A program made the position numbers and the translations under genes. Under the pieces are notes generated by a model. That model made no database searches. It was given only the letters and a program-made list of their open reading frames with translations, and was not told the origin of the DNA. Positions 1 to 13,041 of a DNA stretch of 64,000 nt are shown here, piece by piece. The DNA comes from Acanthopleura granulata (lineage: Eukaryota; Mollusca; Polyplacophora; Chitonida; Chitonidae), in contig JABBOT010000011.1 of NCBI GenBank assembly GCA_016165875.1, positions 7,567,711 to 7,631,710 on the forward strand, written 5' to 3'. Within the stretch, counting starts at the first letter, position 1. Each line of letters opens with the position of its first letter.

Positions 1-2390
1 CACAGGGGATAAGCTTCATAAAACTGTGAGAATTATTTCTCTTGACCCTACACTTCTCTAAGAAAATATTGAAGTATTACTTTCAGTGGCAGTTGAAAAG
101 GTTGAAGAATTAAGGTATCTCTCCCTGGAACTTACTACATGACTAGTGTGTAAATTCTTTTTCTGCTGCAGATTCAAGTTGACATGTTCATCATTTCATT
201 TTTATCCTTGCACCTGAAGGTTAGCTTTTTGAAAAGGCATGTTTTACTTGATGCCAGTAGACCTTTCCTACCTGTCAATTAAGAACGCTCATTTGAGCAG
301 TCGTAATCTATATTGTTACAATATATATATAAAAATGAAATTGTTTCATGAAGACGTTATTTATTACGTTATTCTCATGTATTTATTTAAAAATACAGTG
401 GGCAAGTGCAGCTGGCTACAAGTACTGTATGGCACATAAACTTTGGCATGCAGTAATGTGGTTATAGAAGCACATAATAAACCTAGGCATCAAAACCAAC
501 ATTCGTATACCAGCCACCAACCAAAGTTCTCTTTCCGTGTCAGTAATAGCAAGACCAGTTTCCTAAAACAAGACCTTAAGGTATGTAAGGTGATACTTTT
601 GATGTGAAAACTTCAGTTTTTCGGAAAATAAATTAATCACAGTTAATTAAAAACAGACAGGCGATGTCCCATCACCTCTTCTCACGACTACATTACTTTT
701 CATTTCGTTCGAGGTGAAAGCAGTTGTGACGTAAGCAGTGTGTGGGACATTCCGTTGACCTACTCGCAACAATGTAGATTATGGTTGCTCAAATGCACGT
801 TCTTGATTTACAGTTAGGAAAGGTCTACTGGAATGAAGTACTGGAATCACCAGCCTTTGAAAAAAGCTAAATTTCAGGTGAAATATTAGACATCAGATTT
901 GTTCAAAATGGAACAGTCTATTCAGTGTCAGCAATCTGGTTATTGTGTGTACTTCATTTCCATATGTTCCCAGTTTTAGGAGTTGTTATTTTGATGTGAC
1001 ATTATATGAAGATGATAAAAAGGCACAATGAATCATACTTCTTGTCACACTTGAAGTATGCATGTCATCGAAAGTAACGTGATATGGGACTGAGGGGAGA
1101 TAACTCTACAGTTAAGTTTGTAAAATCACGAATGCTGGTGTTGTAAACACTTTCATTTCTTACTCAGACCCCAGGTTTTGCAGTTTTATAAGGGCGCCCT
1201 GCCCCTTCAAATCTGTGCCCTGCCCCTTCAAATCTGTGCCCTGCTCCTTTGATACGTTTGAATGCCTAACTATTACTGCCCTGGCTCTTTGAACTCTAAA
1301 TAATTTCCGTGCTGCCTCGACACTTCCAATATTGTTGCAGAAACGAAGCAACCCAAAAGGGAAACAACAACAACAACAATGCGTGTTTACATGGAATATC
1401 ACTAGTCTTCCTCAAGCACATGCGTGTGCTAGATTCTGGAAGTGGTTTGTGAATGTTTAAGATTTTGTCCTCAAAGCGCCCTCTTTGATTCAATAAACAA
1501 ACTTGGATGTTGGCTTATTGGTATGGGTCAGTTGGTGAGAATCGCCAGAGACCTATGATAGAGGCATGAAAAAATGTGGAGAAATTTCCGAAAGAAGTTT
1601 CACCGAAGTAATTAGTTGTCAGTGCATTTAACAAAATAGACCGTGTGTTATTGTCAAATATTAGCTTCCTTTCGCAATGAATATGCATTGAATAAAACTT
1701 TTAGTTGTGTCTGGAGTAATGCTTTCATTTAGTATCCTTTTACTTTTGCATCCCGAGAGCTCATTGAAAGCGCTTGCGCTATTTTGCGGCGGGTAACAGT
1801 AAATGTCACATACCAGTCGGTAACTTGACCGCCTGTGGTAGCATATGTAGGAAAAAGATTTAGGTCATGTAAGATAGCCTACATGGATGTATTTATCAGT
1901 TGCTAATTCTATTTAGGCCAACCTTGCAGCAATCCAGGGTAGCCAGTAAAGTGGTGGAAATAATGAATACTGTTCAAGTTAATTTTCAGACAGCGGGTAA
2001 TCATTGCATTATGTAACAGTAGACCTAGCGACTATGGCTGCATGTGGAAAGTTTCGATACCTTGACTGTTAAAACATGAGAAATATCTTTTTTCTCCCCT
2101 TTGATGTCTTGATTGTTAAAGTGATCAGGGTAACCAGCTGGGGATTTGAACCAGAGATCTTTAGATTTAGAGTTCACAGCCCAGGAGTAGATAGCGCTTA
2201 TATTTCAACCTGTTACATTAAACCCTGACAGATATCTTGTTTTCCCCCTGTTTTTCCAGGCATTTAAATATGGAAAACATCACAACAAATATTTACACTG
2301 TGAACTCGGTGTGGATGTTCTCTCTGTATTGGTGCACTGGGGCTCATTCTGTGTCTACTGATCAGTGCCAAGCATTGGCAGAAGTCGATA
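1..2390. other. Non-coding stretch, probably intronic
   Basis: No open frame here resembles a known family. The stretch probably belongs to the intron upstream of the transmembrane exon at 3943. The only structure seen is a tRNA-like relic at about 2120-2210. On the minus strand it has a box-B-like GGTTCAAATCC, which suggests an old SINE head. Confidence 0.4.
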
Positions 2391-2394
2391 GTCC

Positions 2395-2966
2395 AGTGTG
2401 GCATATGGTAAGTCTCCTGTGGCAAATGGTAAAAGGCCTCTGTAATGTATGATGTTCAAATGTGGCACGTGGTAAATCTTCTGCTTTGATGCATAGTAAA
2501 TCCTGTGTGGCGAATGGCAAGTCCTCTGTGGTGTATGGTAAATCCTGTGTGGCATATGGTGGTAAATCCTCCATGATGGATGGTAAATCCTGTGTGGCAT
2601 ATGGTATATGTTTCTGTCTGTCTGCCATATGGTCAACCCTGTCTGACATATGGTTTGACATATGGTATTAAAGCCTATTGTGTGACCTGGATATATCCTG
2701 TGCGTCATATGGTAAATCCATTATGGTTTATAGTAAACCCTGTGTGGCACACCATATGTCATGTATGGCACATCATATGTCATGTGTGGCACATCATATG
2801 TCATGTGTTGCATATCATATGTCATGTGTGGCACATCATATGTCATGTGTGGCACACCACATGTCATGTGTTACACACCATATGTCGTGTGGCACACCAT
2901 ATGTCATCTGTGGCACACCATATGTCATGTGTGGCACATCATATGTCATGTGTGGCATAAGATAAT
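2395..2966. repeat. 21-bp minisatellite rich in CATATG
   Basis: About 25 units of 21 bp share the core TGTGTGGCAYAT and the palindrome CATATG. The left part (to about 2735) has units ending GGTAAATCC. The right part (2740-2966) has near-identical units built on GTCATGTGTGGCACATCATA, which points to recent homogenisation there. The 21-bp period is a multiple of three, so all frames stay open and give spurious repetitive ORFs. The array is interrupted by a TTAA element at 2970, and degenerate units resume at about 3482-3530. Confidence 0.9.
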
Positions 2967-2969
2967 TCC

Positions 2970-3479
2970 TTAAAGGGAAAGACCACACAAATATGAAGTT
3001 ATGGTGAGTGAAAAAGTGTATCTGTAAATATCTCCACTCAATTGTTTAGATTTTTTTTTTACCAAATTAAACCCAGTCAAATATTTTGATTGTATGGTGG
3101 TTTTTTTGGACCATATTGATAATGTGATTCACAGGTGACATCACACAACCTTGAGTACACTTTTATGTGCATCTCTGAATAATGTTCTTGATGCAGGAAT
3201 GAAGAGCACTCCTGTTATATCTGTCCATGTATGAAAACTCTAATATGGCAATATATTTCTGCTTTAGGGCCATAGAAACATTGGCGCAATGTCACTGGTG
3301 AACTATGTCATTGATATGGTCCATAAAACCCACCATACAATCAAAACCTGTAACTGCTTTTAGTTTGTCTGAAAAAAAAATTCACTGAAGGTATTTTCAT
3401 GTACAGTTTTTAATCTTTTTTGTCTTTTTTAATGTCTTCACTAACCGTAACTTAATTTTTGGGTGGTCTTTCCCTTTAA
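2970..3479. mobile_element. TTAA-flanked fold-back MITE (piggyBac-like ends)
   Basis: This is a 510-bp element with long inverted arms. The left end TTAAAGGGAAAGACCAC is matched by its reverse complement at the right end. Inverted similarity continues to about 40 bp and resumes further in: GATTGTATGGTGG near 3090 pairs with CCACCATACAATC near 3335. It has TTAA at both borders and no coding capacity. TTAA target sites are typical of piggyBac transposases, so the element was probably mobilised in trans. It sits inside the 21-bp satellite, with satellite units on both sides. Confidence 0.85.
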
Positions 3480-3942
3480 TGAAATGTGGCAGTTCAGTCC
3501 TGGGTGTCATATGGTCAGTCCTTTATGAAGGGCCTGGTGTAATGTGGTGTAGGTTGCCAGTTTTGTAATCAAGATTTTGAGAATGCTTGTTTAACTTGAG
3601 AGCAGAAATAATACAGTTGTGGCCGTTTCTAAAACAACTGAAAAATTTTTTTACTTGAAAGGTTTACAGATAATTCAGAGGGAAATTATTGCCCCGTTTT
3701 TGTTGCGCAAACTCCCTTTTCCCAGTTATATATTATCCTGCCTTCCAAACAAACCTCAGACCCTGTAGAACCAGGAGAACTCTCAGAATCAGGAAAATGG
3801 AGTGACTCACACATTGGATGAAATTTTAGGTCATTTAGGGTATTTTCACCACATAGTCAGACCTCGTCGAATTAACTAACCATAATCAAAGCGATTGTTC
3901 ACACACTTCTCAGTTTAATTCAGCGGATTTTTTCCCATGCAG

Positions 3943-5297
3943 AGTCCACGCAGTTACCTTATCCTCTGGATAGCGGTAGACGTCATGTCGGCTGTAATCG
4001 TGGTGGTGCTCTTTATTGTTCAGAGGTAAGAAAGGCACGGGTTTCTGTTCAGGGACCACTTTCTATGCAAGTTAGATTTCTTGTTACCCTTTGTATCAGT
4101 GACATTGTGCAGGGTTTATATTGCATCTGCTGATTTGATTGTTTCATTTTGTACTCGAGGATATTTCTCGTGTGTCACAGCGGTCAAGATGTAAGAAACT
4201 GAGCAGAGCTAAGAGAAAACCATCACTGCTCATCAGGTACCATGGAAACAAGAAGACAAAAAGCCACGGTGTGAACAGAGAGGAGAAGTGGATTCATGTG
4301 GCAGTTTTCGACATTGCATGGCAAAGAGGGATGCCTCGAAAATTATCACGAGGTCCCTCAAATGTTAAGTCATGCTGGATGATTAAAGTGCTAGCTCACT
4401 GCGAAATAGTGAGGTGGCACTTTCAAATCCAGCTCTCTTTGCTTCTAGTCACGAGGATTGTTAATTGCTTAACAAAGGTCGGTGGTTCACTCGGGGCACC
4501 AGGGTTCCCTCCACCTGTAATCGTGATCACCATCTTATATTATGTTTGATATCGAATCATTGAATCGATGTGACAGCGACAGATTGATGTCCCTTTGTGA
4601 CGTGATGTCGCCACTTCAAGGCACAGTAGGGCCAATCTGCACCATTTAACATGGGCTGGAATATGCAAGGTAGAAAACTTATGAAAAAAAAAAAAGATAA
4701 TAAAACTTGCGAAATCATGAAGCTGGATATCCTTTTGGGCAACAGAAGCGAAATTCTGACTGTAGATTCTTCTGAACACGTAAGCTGCCATGTTAAAGGA
4801 CAGACAAGTGACTCTTCCATGCTGTAAAAAGACGGTGTCATTTCGGAAAGGGATGAAAAACTCGAAAAAAACCTGCGTATCGAGTATGACTGGTGTATGA
4901 GTTTTACTGGAACAGTGGCGCAACTATTAAACCTTTGACTCAGTTTGTTCTACGTTACATGTGACGATTTCTGTTTTTCAGAGTTCGTTTATACGGCACA
5001 AAGTTCAACCCCGAAACTCTGTCCCTGCAATCAGGGCGAACAGACAACTCTTACGAGGATATGTTCAAGTCCAAAAACATGAAACAGAGACTGTTGCGTA
5101 ACGGAGATCCCTTCGAACTAGGATTGGACCAGACCAACGGATCTTTGAACAGTTCAGAACTTCCTGCGGGTAGCTACTGTCTTCACAACATGAATGGAAA
5201 TGGCGTCACGTCGCAATCCACCGCTGCCACCCCAGTCACAAACCCAAACCCGCCGCCTGTTATCAGTCACATGGAAATTCGTGCAGATGTTCCGTGA
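3943..5297 (+). CDS. 3' end of an unidentified transmembrane protein
   Basis: Two exons are supported: 3943-4025 (acceptor TTTCCCATGCAG, donor GTAAG) and 4982-5297 (acceptor CTGTTTTTCAG, stop TGA). They join in phase through a split Arg codon. The first exon encodes a hydrophobic span, LILWIAVDVMSAVIVVVLFI, ending in a basic QR, so it is a membrane helix followed by a cytoplasmic side. The second encodes about 105 tail residues. The tail is polar, has a tyrosine motif (NSYEDMF, a YxxPhi candidate), a basic patch (KNMKQRLLR) and a Pro/Asn-rich end. Earlier exons must lie to the left, possibly outside the window. I do not recognise the family. A type I receptor or the last helix of a multi-pass protein would both fit. 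The splice phasing and reading frame are firm; function is unknown. Confidence 0.7.
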
Positions 5298-6620
5298 TCT
5301 GAGTCCGCTGTATTTTGATGAGAGTCGAAGTCAGTTTTTGTATCAGGAATGTGTTACTTCTCATTTTCAACCCTACATTTACAATGTTGGGGTCAATCGA
5401 AGAACAGACTTCTCTAGCAGAGGCTGTTGGACCCAAGAAAGATAGAAACATAGTGCTTGAACAGGACTGTGTTACGGGACTATGTTACAGAGGAAGGATA
5501 TATCGAAACCTTTCACGTAATCTAATTACGCTGTACTTCATTGTGAAACCTGCCATAATTTCATTTCGTAAACATGTGATACTTCAGGGCATTTGGACCA
5601 GGTATATGTAGAGTATCTTTTTCCACTCCTGTTTTGTACATGTACATGTAGCACTGGCTGTGATCCCTCGCTGTTCTTTCCATAGCATTCTACCAGTAAG
5701 CTGAAAAATTAGTTCAAATTTTTCAAAATATGTCACTTGAACAGATTGTTATGGGCATACATCACAGCTATTTGCAGGTCCAGAGATTGAAGTCCCATGC
5801 TTTTAAACATATGAGATTGACCAATCAGAGAGCTAGGAGATACCAGCCGTTTGTAAGCTGTGCCGTAAATGTTCTGAGTTGTCATGTAATAACATAGGGA
5901 CAGCACACTGTGTTAATGTTATATAATTTAATTATGATAAGTTCATGGATGAACAACACTTCAAAGTATTTCCAGACCATTGTGTTGTGGTGAGAGTAAG
6001 TTTCTTGATCATTTCATGTTATGAATTGACATATATGCTCAAGTTACTGTCAGCTGACAGGAGTGTTCCGCGCTGGGAACAATTTTGTCACAGCCCAGAC
6101 AGAATGGCTTAGCAACATAACACATTGAGATGTCAGTTTTATATTAGCTGTTAGAAAAAGTACTTCACTGAGATATATATAATAGTGTCCAACTTGGAGG
6201 ACAAACTTAATGTAGAACATGTGCTGTCTTTCACTTTAATGTACCTGCACGTATAGCTTAGTTTTACGTAAACTAAAGGTGTAATCCAATGTTTAAACAC
6301 CTAAAAAATATACAAATATTGTAAGAGCAATTGTTATGTGCCATAGAGCGGCACATTTAAAAATCTCAGATTACGTTCGTAATTATGTGTACACTTAAGG
6401 AATAATTTGTAAACTGAATGTGCTGGTTATTGAATGTGGATGGACTTAGTTAACCGGTTTTGATTACAAGGATAAATGTACCAATACCCATTATGTCTAC
6501 AGTTTTTGTTCAGTTTAGAAAAAAAGTCAGTGCAAAAGTGTGCAGCATGAACATGATTCACTTGCTGAACAGATATTCACTCATATCTTCAATTGCAAAG
6601 AAGTTTGATCAGCTCATATA
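5298..6620. other. 3' flank or UTR of the membrane-protein gene
   Basis: This follows the stop codon at 5297. No convincing polyadenylation site was fixed, so the UTR length is open. It contains one copy of the dispersed repeat described at 5752-6242 and no coding exon that I can support. Confidence 0.4.
5752..6242 (+). mobile_element. Dispersed repeat family C, copy 1
   Basis: This matches 61955-62487 over about 500 bp with scattered differences. Shared stretches include CCATTGTGTTGTGG, TTCTTGATCATTTCATGTTA, CAGACAGAATGGCT and the 3' end CTGTCTTTCACTTTAA. The shared 3' end resembles the TTAAAGGGAAAGACC terminus of the element at 2970, which suggests a non-autonomous TTAA-type DNA transposon. 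No matching left terminus is evident in this copy. Confidence 0.65.
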
Positions 6621-6624
6621 TAGA

Positions 6625-7340
6625 TGAAACGATTCTGTGGTTAAAAAATTCTTCTTGGCATGTTAACCTACATGTATGTTGAATATAACCAGTGCTGAAA
6701 CATTTATTACACCGTACATGTTCAGTGGCCTGATTAGACAGATGATTCTTTGGTTAAAAAGTGATTCTGGGGATTTTGAATCTACATATGTGTTTAATAT
6801 GGCTATTGTTGAAAGATTTGTAACACTCTGAATGTTGAATGGCCGGACCAGGCGAAAGATTCTGGGGTTAAGAAATGATTTCTGCTCTGCAAATGTTAAA
6901 TGACACATGATTCTGTGGTTACAACGTGATTCTGGGCATGATGTCACACATGTACATTGAATATGATACTTTGCTGAAACGTGGATCACACAATACATGT
7001 TCAGTGGCCTGACTAGGCAATGGATTTTTGGTTATGTGATTCTGGGCATTTCGATGTACAAGTGTGTTGAATATGACAGATAATGAAGCATTTGTAACAA
7101 CATGCATGATGAGTGGCCGGACTGGGCGAAGGATTCTGTGGTTAAAAATGATTCTGCTCTGCAAATGTTAAATGGCACAGCTGGGCAAAAAATAGATATG
7201 AGGATGATGTCGAACATATATGTTGAATATGACACTTAGTGATACATAACACCATACTTGTTCAACGGCATGTTATAACTACAAATCTGGTAAGTTGCCT
7301 GACTGGGCAAAGGATCCTGTGGTTAAAAAAAATCATTCTG
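6625..7340. repeat. Degenerate tandem repeat, about 112-bp unit
   Basis: The phrase GATTCTGTGGTTAAAAA recurs with variants at about 6631, 6743, 6857, 6910, 7022, 7132 and 7312. It is followed by TGATTCTGGGCAT, TGAATATGACA and GTGGCCTGACTGGGC. Spacing is mostly 110-114 bp, with a partial unit of 53 bp. Two units share a variant block, TTCTGCTCTGCAAATGTTAA, so a two-unit block was probably copied. The open frames across it are a by-product. Confidence 0.75.
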
Positions 7341-10300
7341 GGTGTCTTGGCCTAAATTGGCATGAAATATGACCATTACTGAAATGTTTATAATACCATA
7401 TTAATACATGCTGACTGTCCAGATTGGGCATACATTTCAAATGTAAACATGTACCAAGATAACGGAGAAATCGTGGTGACTGTGACTGTAGCCATTTGTA
7501 AAGAAGAATTCTGTAGTAGTGTTTCATCACTCTAAATTTAATTTGAGCTCAAAACTTCACAGTTTAATGGTCGTAGCGCTTGGATTTTGTGAACATTAAA
7601 GTCATGTTTGAACCATCCCACAACTAGGAACTCGATCGTAATCAAGCGTAGCATCAGTGGTTAGCACATGGTAACATTCTGTGACTTGATCACAGCTGTA
7701 ATTTAACACCACATCGATGACAGTTTAGTGGGGCCAACAATGCTAACAAGAGGTGTATGTGATTCTCTTTTTTTTCGCAGAATTTTGAAGTGTGTTACAT
7801 GTATTTGCGTTGATGAGAATCAAGTTTGTGGCAATACCGTTAGCGCTTGATGTTAGATGGCAGGTGGTTGACATATTGCCAAATGCATGTAAAAGTATTT
7901 GTGTGTAACATGTATACATGTAGAACTAACGGTAAGCATGTTTGATTTGAACAGATCATTCAGCATCAGTCACTCGAGTGATAACATTTCATGTCTAGAT
8001 TTTGTCTTTCCCTATTCCTGATATAACAACAACACTATTGGCGCAATAGTACACATATACCTATCGCATGGAAAAACAATTCCAAGAAGTAAATAGACTG
8101 AGGTGAAACTTCGAATGTTTTGCTGTGCGTGTAAACCTGTAAGAGCATTTTTTCCCACGATATTGTCGGGAAATTGAGAAACACGGACAACCCGCCAAAA
8201 ACGAAACAAGTTTTTATTCATTCAGATTTGGTAAAAACCGATTCTGTAGCGACAAAGTCGAACAGGTGTACTTCTAGCTTTTACTTGAAAATTTACATTT
8301 CAGGAGGATTCATAATGGATGTATAGCGATAATAAACAGTTTACTCCTTGAAAGGCTCAGTATTACTCTAGAATTTTTGCCTTAATATTTTTTGTATGAC
8401 TGTCCCAATATGAAATGCAAATGAAGAGGCATGATTTACTTAATTACGTTTCACATCTTTTGCGTTCTGTATTGCATAATCACAGAAATACTGAAACTGC
8501 TTATTGACTGAAACAATAATTTGGCTATACCACTGTAACTTTTTTTGTATATAGAGATGTGACGGCAATTGTTACGTGGTAATTAAATAGCTGGGAGAAA
8601 AATTTTCCCCCCAACTGTCAGTTTAGAATTAAACTGGTTTGTTGTGTAGCAGGCAGATGGGTGTTGCGAACTTTTATAGTACATGTATGTGTAAAATTTG
8701 GACCAAGCTTTTTGAAGGCTTGAACAAGTATTATTAAGTAAGTCAGGTAGAAACATGGGAGCGAACTTGAGGACATCTGTTTGGTTTACGTGTGGAAGTG
8801 GTGCGTCGTTGGTTTCGTATTGATTCCGTATATACATGTGTATATATGTATGCATATTTTCTCTATCGATATTAAAGAGTATAATTATTATACAGATGTT
8901 ATGTTAATATACAGACATGTGCATTATTGCTTAGTAGCATTTATTTATATATTTTCGCTGTGTAAATATTTGATCTTTGATGGAAGCCTGGAGAGTTTGA
9001 CCGAGTATTCAGGGGCAATAGTGTGCAATTGTCAACCGCTTTTACCATTTTCCTTCATGTGATAATTAATATAAATTCCATGTATATTGCTAGCGACTTG
9101 TACATGTATTAACGCTGGTATTACATCCCTGCCGACTGTACCTTGTATCTTTTTTTCAAAGAAATGTTGTTTTATCAAGGGGAATTTTATTTGTTACAGT
9201 TTTTTCCTAGTTGAGCTAAATTAAACGAAGACTCGCAGTATTTTTAAGATTCGATCGCCACGTAAGTTAATTGAACTGCTATTTTTTTGTGTGTGTATGT
9301 GTGGCATCAAAGTTTTGACCGTATCATAACTTCTGTGACCATGACGAACCGTGGTTTTCATGATGCTAATTGTATGCCAGCTGTACCTGAAAACTCGATG
9401 GTTGAAGCAGTTTTTTTGCCAACTCTTATTTCACACATTCTATTATTGTTGTGTCTATATATATATATATATGTATCTGTGCATAGATCATATTTATTCT
9501 TGTAATATGTTGCTACTACGTGTGGCACTGATGGTGTAATAAATTTAATTTTGCAATTAATTCATATACATGTATATAGCAAAGGGAAGGAACGTTAATT
9601 GTTACGGTGTAAAATTCATTTAGTTTTTCTGTATGGCCGGCGCCTAGTAACACTTTTGGCATACTGTTGATTTAGGGCAAAGGTGACACTGAGTGTTGGT
9701 GCCAGTATTGGAGAAGCCTATAAAAGGGATATGTTGCAACGCGCTTGTTGGAATAGTCTATGCTAAATAGCTTGTGCATGCGTTATATTCTAGGAAGTGT
9801 ACTGGCCACTGCTGATGTCGATTGCCAGTGTTCGTGTAACGCGTATGCAACGTCATCCCTTTCATGTGATATGACGTATGTTGGACGTCACGCATGCGTG
9901 ACTGACTTACATATAGTCGATTTGAGAAATGGGAGCACATGTTTGTGTGACTCGCATGTAACGCCATTGTGTGGACATGGTATGACGGGTACTTGACGTT
10001 ACCAATGGATGACATGCGCATACGTTTGGTTCAAGGAGTGGGAGGGCTTCCACCATGTCCTGTATGCCCTATAAATCCTATATTTTTAGCTCTGTCCTAT
10101 ATTTTGGTGAAATATTTTGTATTTCCTGTATTTTTTACACATTTTGTCCTGTATTGTCATAACAAACTCCCCAAAAGTAAGACAACCACATACATCCAAA
10201 TAATTATTCTGTAACGAAATTGACCCATAAGTGGCTAATCATTAACAGCTACTAATATCCTCTTACTGAAAGGTGCATAGCACGAATTACATTGTACACA

Positions 10301-10369
10301 AAACATTTATAAATTCTGCTGTTTTGGTAACAAACACTAAACCAAAGTGGACAAAACATTCAGTATATT
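7341..10369. other. Intergenic DNA with no gene seen
   Basis: This is AT-rich sequence with short TA and T runs (for example 9460-9474) and no supportable exon. A perfect 16-bp palindrome GTCACGCATGCGTGAC lies at 9887-9902, in a stretch with several CGTCA-like half-sites. Confidence 0.4.
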
Positions 10370-11480
10370 GGCTTCCTGTGCCCCGGAACTCGCCTGTTAG
10401 ACTGTTATAGTAATTTCGTTGCTTCATCCAGCAAGAGTCGGGATTTTTTGTCACCATATATCGTCTAAAACCTGTTTATTCCAGGCTGAAGTATTCCGCT
10501 GAAGTATTCCGGCCCCTGGGCCCTAGCTAGTTGAGCTGTGATAATAGTTTCATTGCTTCAGTCTCTAAGAGTTGTAATTTAATTACCAGAAGTGGCCTAA
10601 AACACATCTGTTGCCGGCTGAAATAGCAGTTTCTGGAGAAAAGGCGGCACCTGGACCCTCGCCTACTGGGCTGAGATAGTATTCTTGCATCCTCGACCAG
10701 TAAGAGTTGTATATTTAGTCACCAGAAATGGCCTAAAACACATCTATTGCTGGTTGAAGTAACAGAGCTTTCGGGGCCTAGCTCATTATAACACGCTTCA
10801 TAACAACACGATCACAGTCGTGTCCCTCAAATTCTCTCAAACTTACACACGTCTGTACACAGTTTCAAAAGTTTCAGCAAGTCCTCAGATTTTGTGAATT
10901 CTTTTCAATCAGAAGCTGGGTTATCAAGTAATTATTAAATAAAAAAAAACATTATATTATGTTGATTTACAATACAGAAAACTTTTAGCATCACACTAGG
11001 TCTGTTCCTTCATTATTTAAGGCACGGGCTATCAGTAGGTAACAAACTTCATATACCGCGCTTCACTTGTAACACGGTATGCAGATTTGACCCCGAACAA
11101 CAGCGTTGGAATGGGGGGAGGGGTAGTTTCATTGCCTCAGGCAGTAAGAATTGTAATATTTGGTCATCAGAATTTGTCTAAGACATGTCTCTTTCCAGCT
11201 AAAATAGCGGAGCTCCCGGGGCCTGCGTAGCCCATGGGCTGTCGCCGGTTGGGGTGGGATATTGTTTTTTCTGCTTGAGCCAGTCACCAGAAAAATGCCC
11301 AAAACACATCTCCGGCTAGCTGCAATAACATAGCCAGAAGAAAGTTAAAAATTTTTGTCATCAAATGAGGATTAATAATTGGATGCAGTTTATCTCGGCT
11401 TCCTATTACATGTATAGTTTTAGCTGCCAGAAGTCATCTGAAACAGGACTCCAATTATCGGAAAAACCAGGGCTTCATGA
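10370..11480. repeat. Degenerate tandem repeat, about 140-bp unit, interrupted
   Basis: Units share TTTCATTGCTTCA, AAGAGTTGTAATTT, TCACCAGAAATGGCC and TAAAACACATCTRTTGC, then a GGGGCCTAGC block. Three units lie at about 10380-10790 and weaker ones at 11120-11250, 11250-11350 and 11390-11470. The gap at 10795-11110 lacks the motif, so the array was broken or decayed. There is no coding potential. Confidence 0.7.
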
Positions 11481-13041
11481 AGAAAGTAGCTTCTTGGTCT
11501 GAGAAAATATATGTAGTTTGTCTGCTTCATTCACCTCAAATTGTGACATTCCCTCTACCCTGGGTTCATAATCCTTTGCACACGCGCGAAATATGTCCTT
11601 TATTCTGTTTGTTTCTCCTATAAACTTCTATCTGTATACCTTTACATGTGTGTACATGTTTATGTATGTGCATATCCAGATACATAATAAAGTTGCACAT
11701 TTCAGGAAAACTCAGGTATACAGCGTTTTGTAATTATTCCGTGTAATTATACTCTATAGATTATCTCGCCCGTTCAGACACACTAGATGCCGGTTCCATT
11801 GCAACCGTGGACAAGGAAACTGTGAATTACCCCCACTCTTTACACAAGGGTAATTGGGTGTTCGTGACGCTAGATGGACGACGAGCGGTTTGCCTCGTTG
11901 CCAAAGGTTTGTTGAAAACCTCTTGTCTTCCACTACTATAAGTGTGAATATCTGTACGTCACACGTGGGAAAGTTCGACACCTAACTTGACAAGAGTCGG
12001 TGGTTTTCCTCTCCGGCACTCCTGTTATCTTCATCCATCAGACTGACAACCATCGTATAAGTAAAAATATTTTAGTATGGCTTTAAACAACAATCAGCGA
12101 AGTAAATATCTTTTCTTCATCGTTTCACAGAATGGTAGAGATTTTTACAAATAATAAATAAGACTTACTGGTATCCAGGCCAGTCACTAATAAAATGATC
12201 GCCATAGTGGAAGTCGAAAAGTGTCAAGTATGACGTGGCTTATGGGCTCTCCCCGAGTTTCTCCACCTTTAAATATGATAGATGTATGGCGTAAAATACC
12301 AAGGTTACTTTTTGGTGTCATCCTTGCGTTGAGCTAATAGCTAAATAGAAGTTCTTACCAGCATGTCACATGCATGCAGGAAGTGTCTACTGATAGGTGT
12401 GACATTGCACTTCAGATGTCCAATAGCGGACTATTTCGACTCAATAGGGCTTAAGAACAAACAATCTTTAAATTAGGTATGCATCATGTAAATTACTATT
12501 TTGTGCTGATTTCAAATATGACTTTTTTTTTCTTTTAATACAGTGAACAAGATGTAACAATATACTGACGTTCCACTTCAGTGACGCAATCGATAATTTT
12601 TAGGTGCCAAACATTATCTAGTGGTCATATTTCTACGTGAATATACATGTTATACTACGCCAGTATCTGTATTTTATATGGAAAGTATATAGTAGGGCAT
12701 GTGTGAAGAATTGAAAGAATCTGTGACGTCACCTTGCTTCAGCCTGCATGCTTTAATAGCGTGGCCTAAAAGGTCCACTGAAGAAAGTCAACATTTTTTT
12801 CTTACTTCATTCATAAAAAAAATGTAAAAAAAAAATGATGAAAATCATAGTTGCAATCAGGGTGAAGCGGCCTTTCAGATGATGATCTCCTAGAGAGCAA
12901 TGTTTTCATTTTTCTCATGTAATTTAATCATAAGTTCGTATTTCTTTCACGGAAGTCCGAACAACTTTCCATTTAGACTACTGGGCTTCTAGTTTCTCAG
13001 ACTCGTGCACGCTGTCTCGCTAAAGTGGACAGTCTCTTGAA
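11481..13041. other. Intergenic DNA downstream of the nuclear receptor
   Basis: No exon was found. On the minus strand this is the 3' side of the receptor gene, so it probably includes its 3' UTR. An ATTAAA-type signal is possible near 12923, but I cannot fix the polyadenylation site. A decayed SINE-like tail lies at about 11935-12075, with the order ACGTGGGAAAG, CATCGTATAAGT, TTTAAACAACAAT. Confidence 0.35.

Noticed and set aside
2580..2965. Cys/His-rich repetitive ORFs resembling metal-binding repeats
   Set aside because: They are translations of a 21-bp satellite that is open in several frames, without start, splice or homology support.
6663..7235. Serial minus-strand ORFs suggesting degenerate zinc fingers
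   Set aside because: The unit is about 112 bp, not 84, and no C2H2 spacing appears in any frame.
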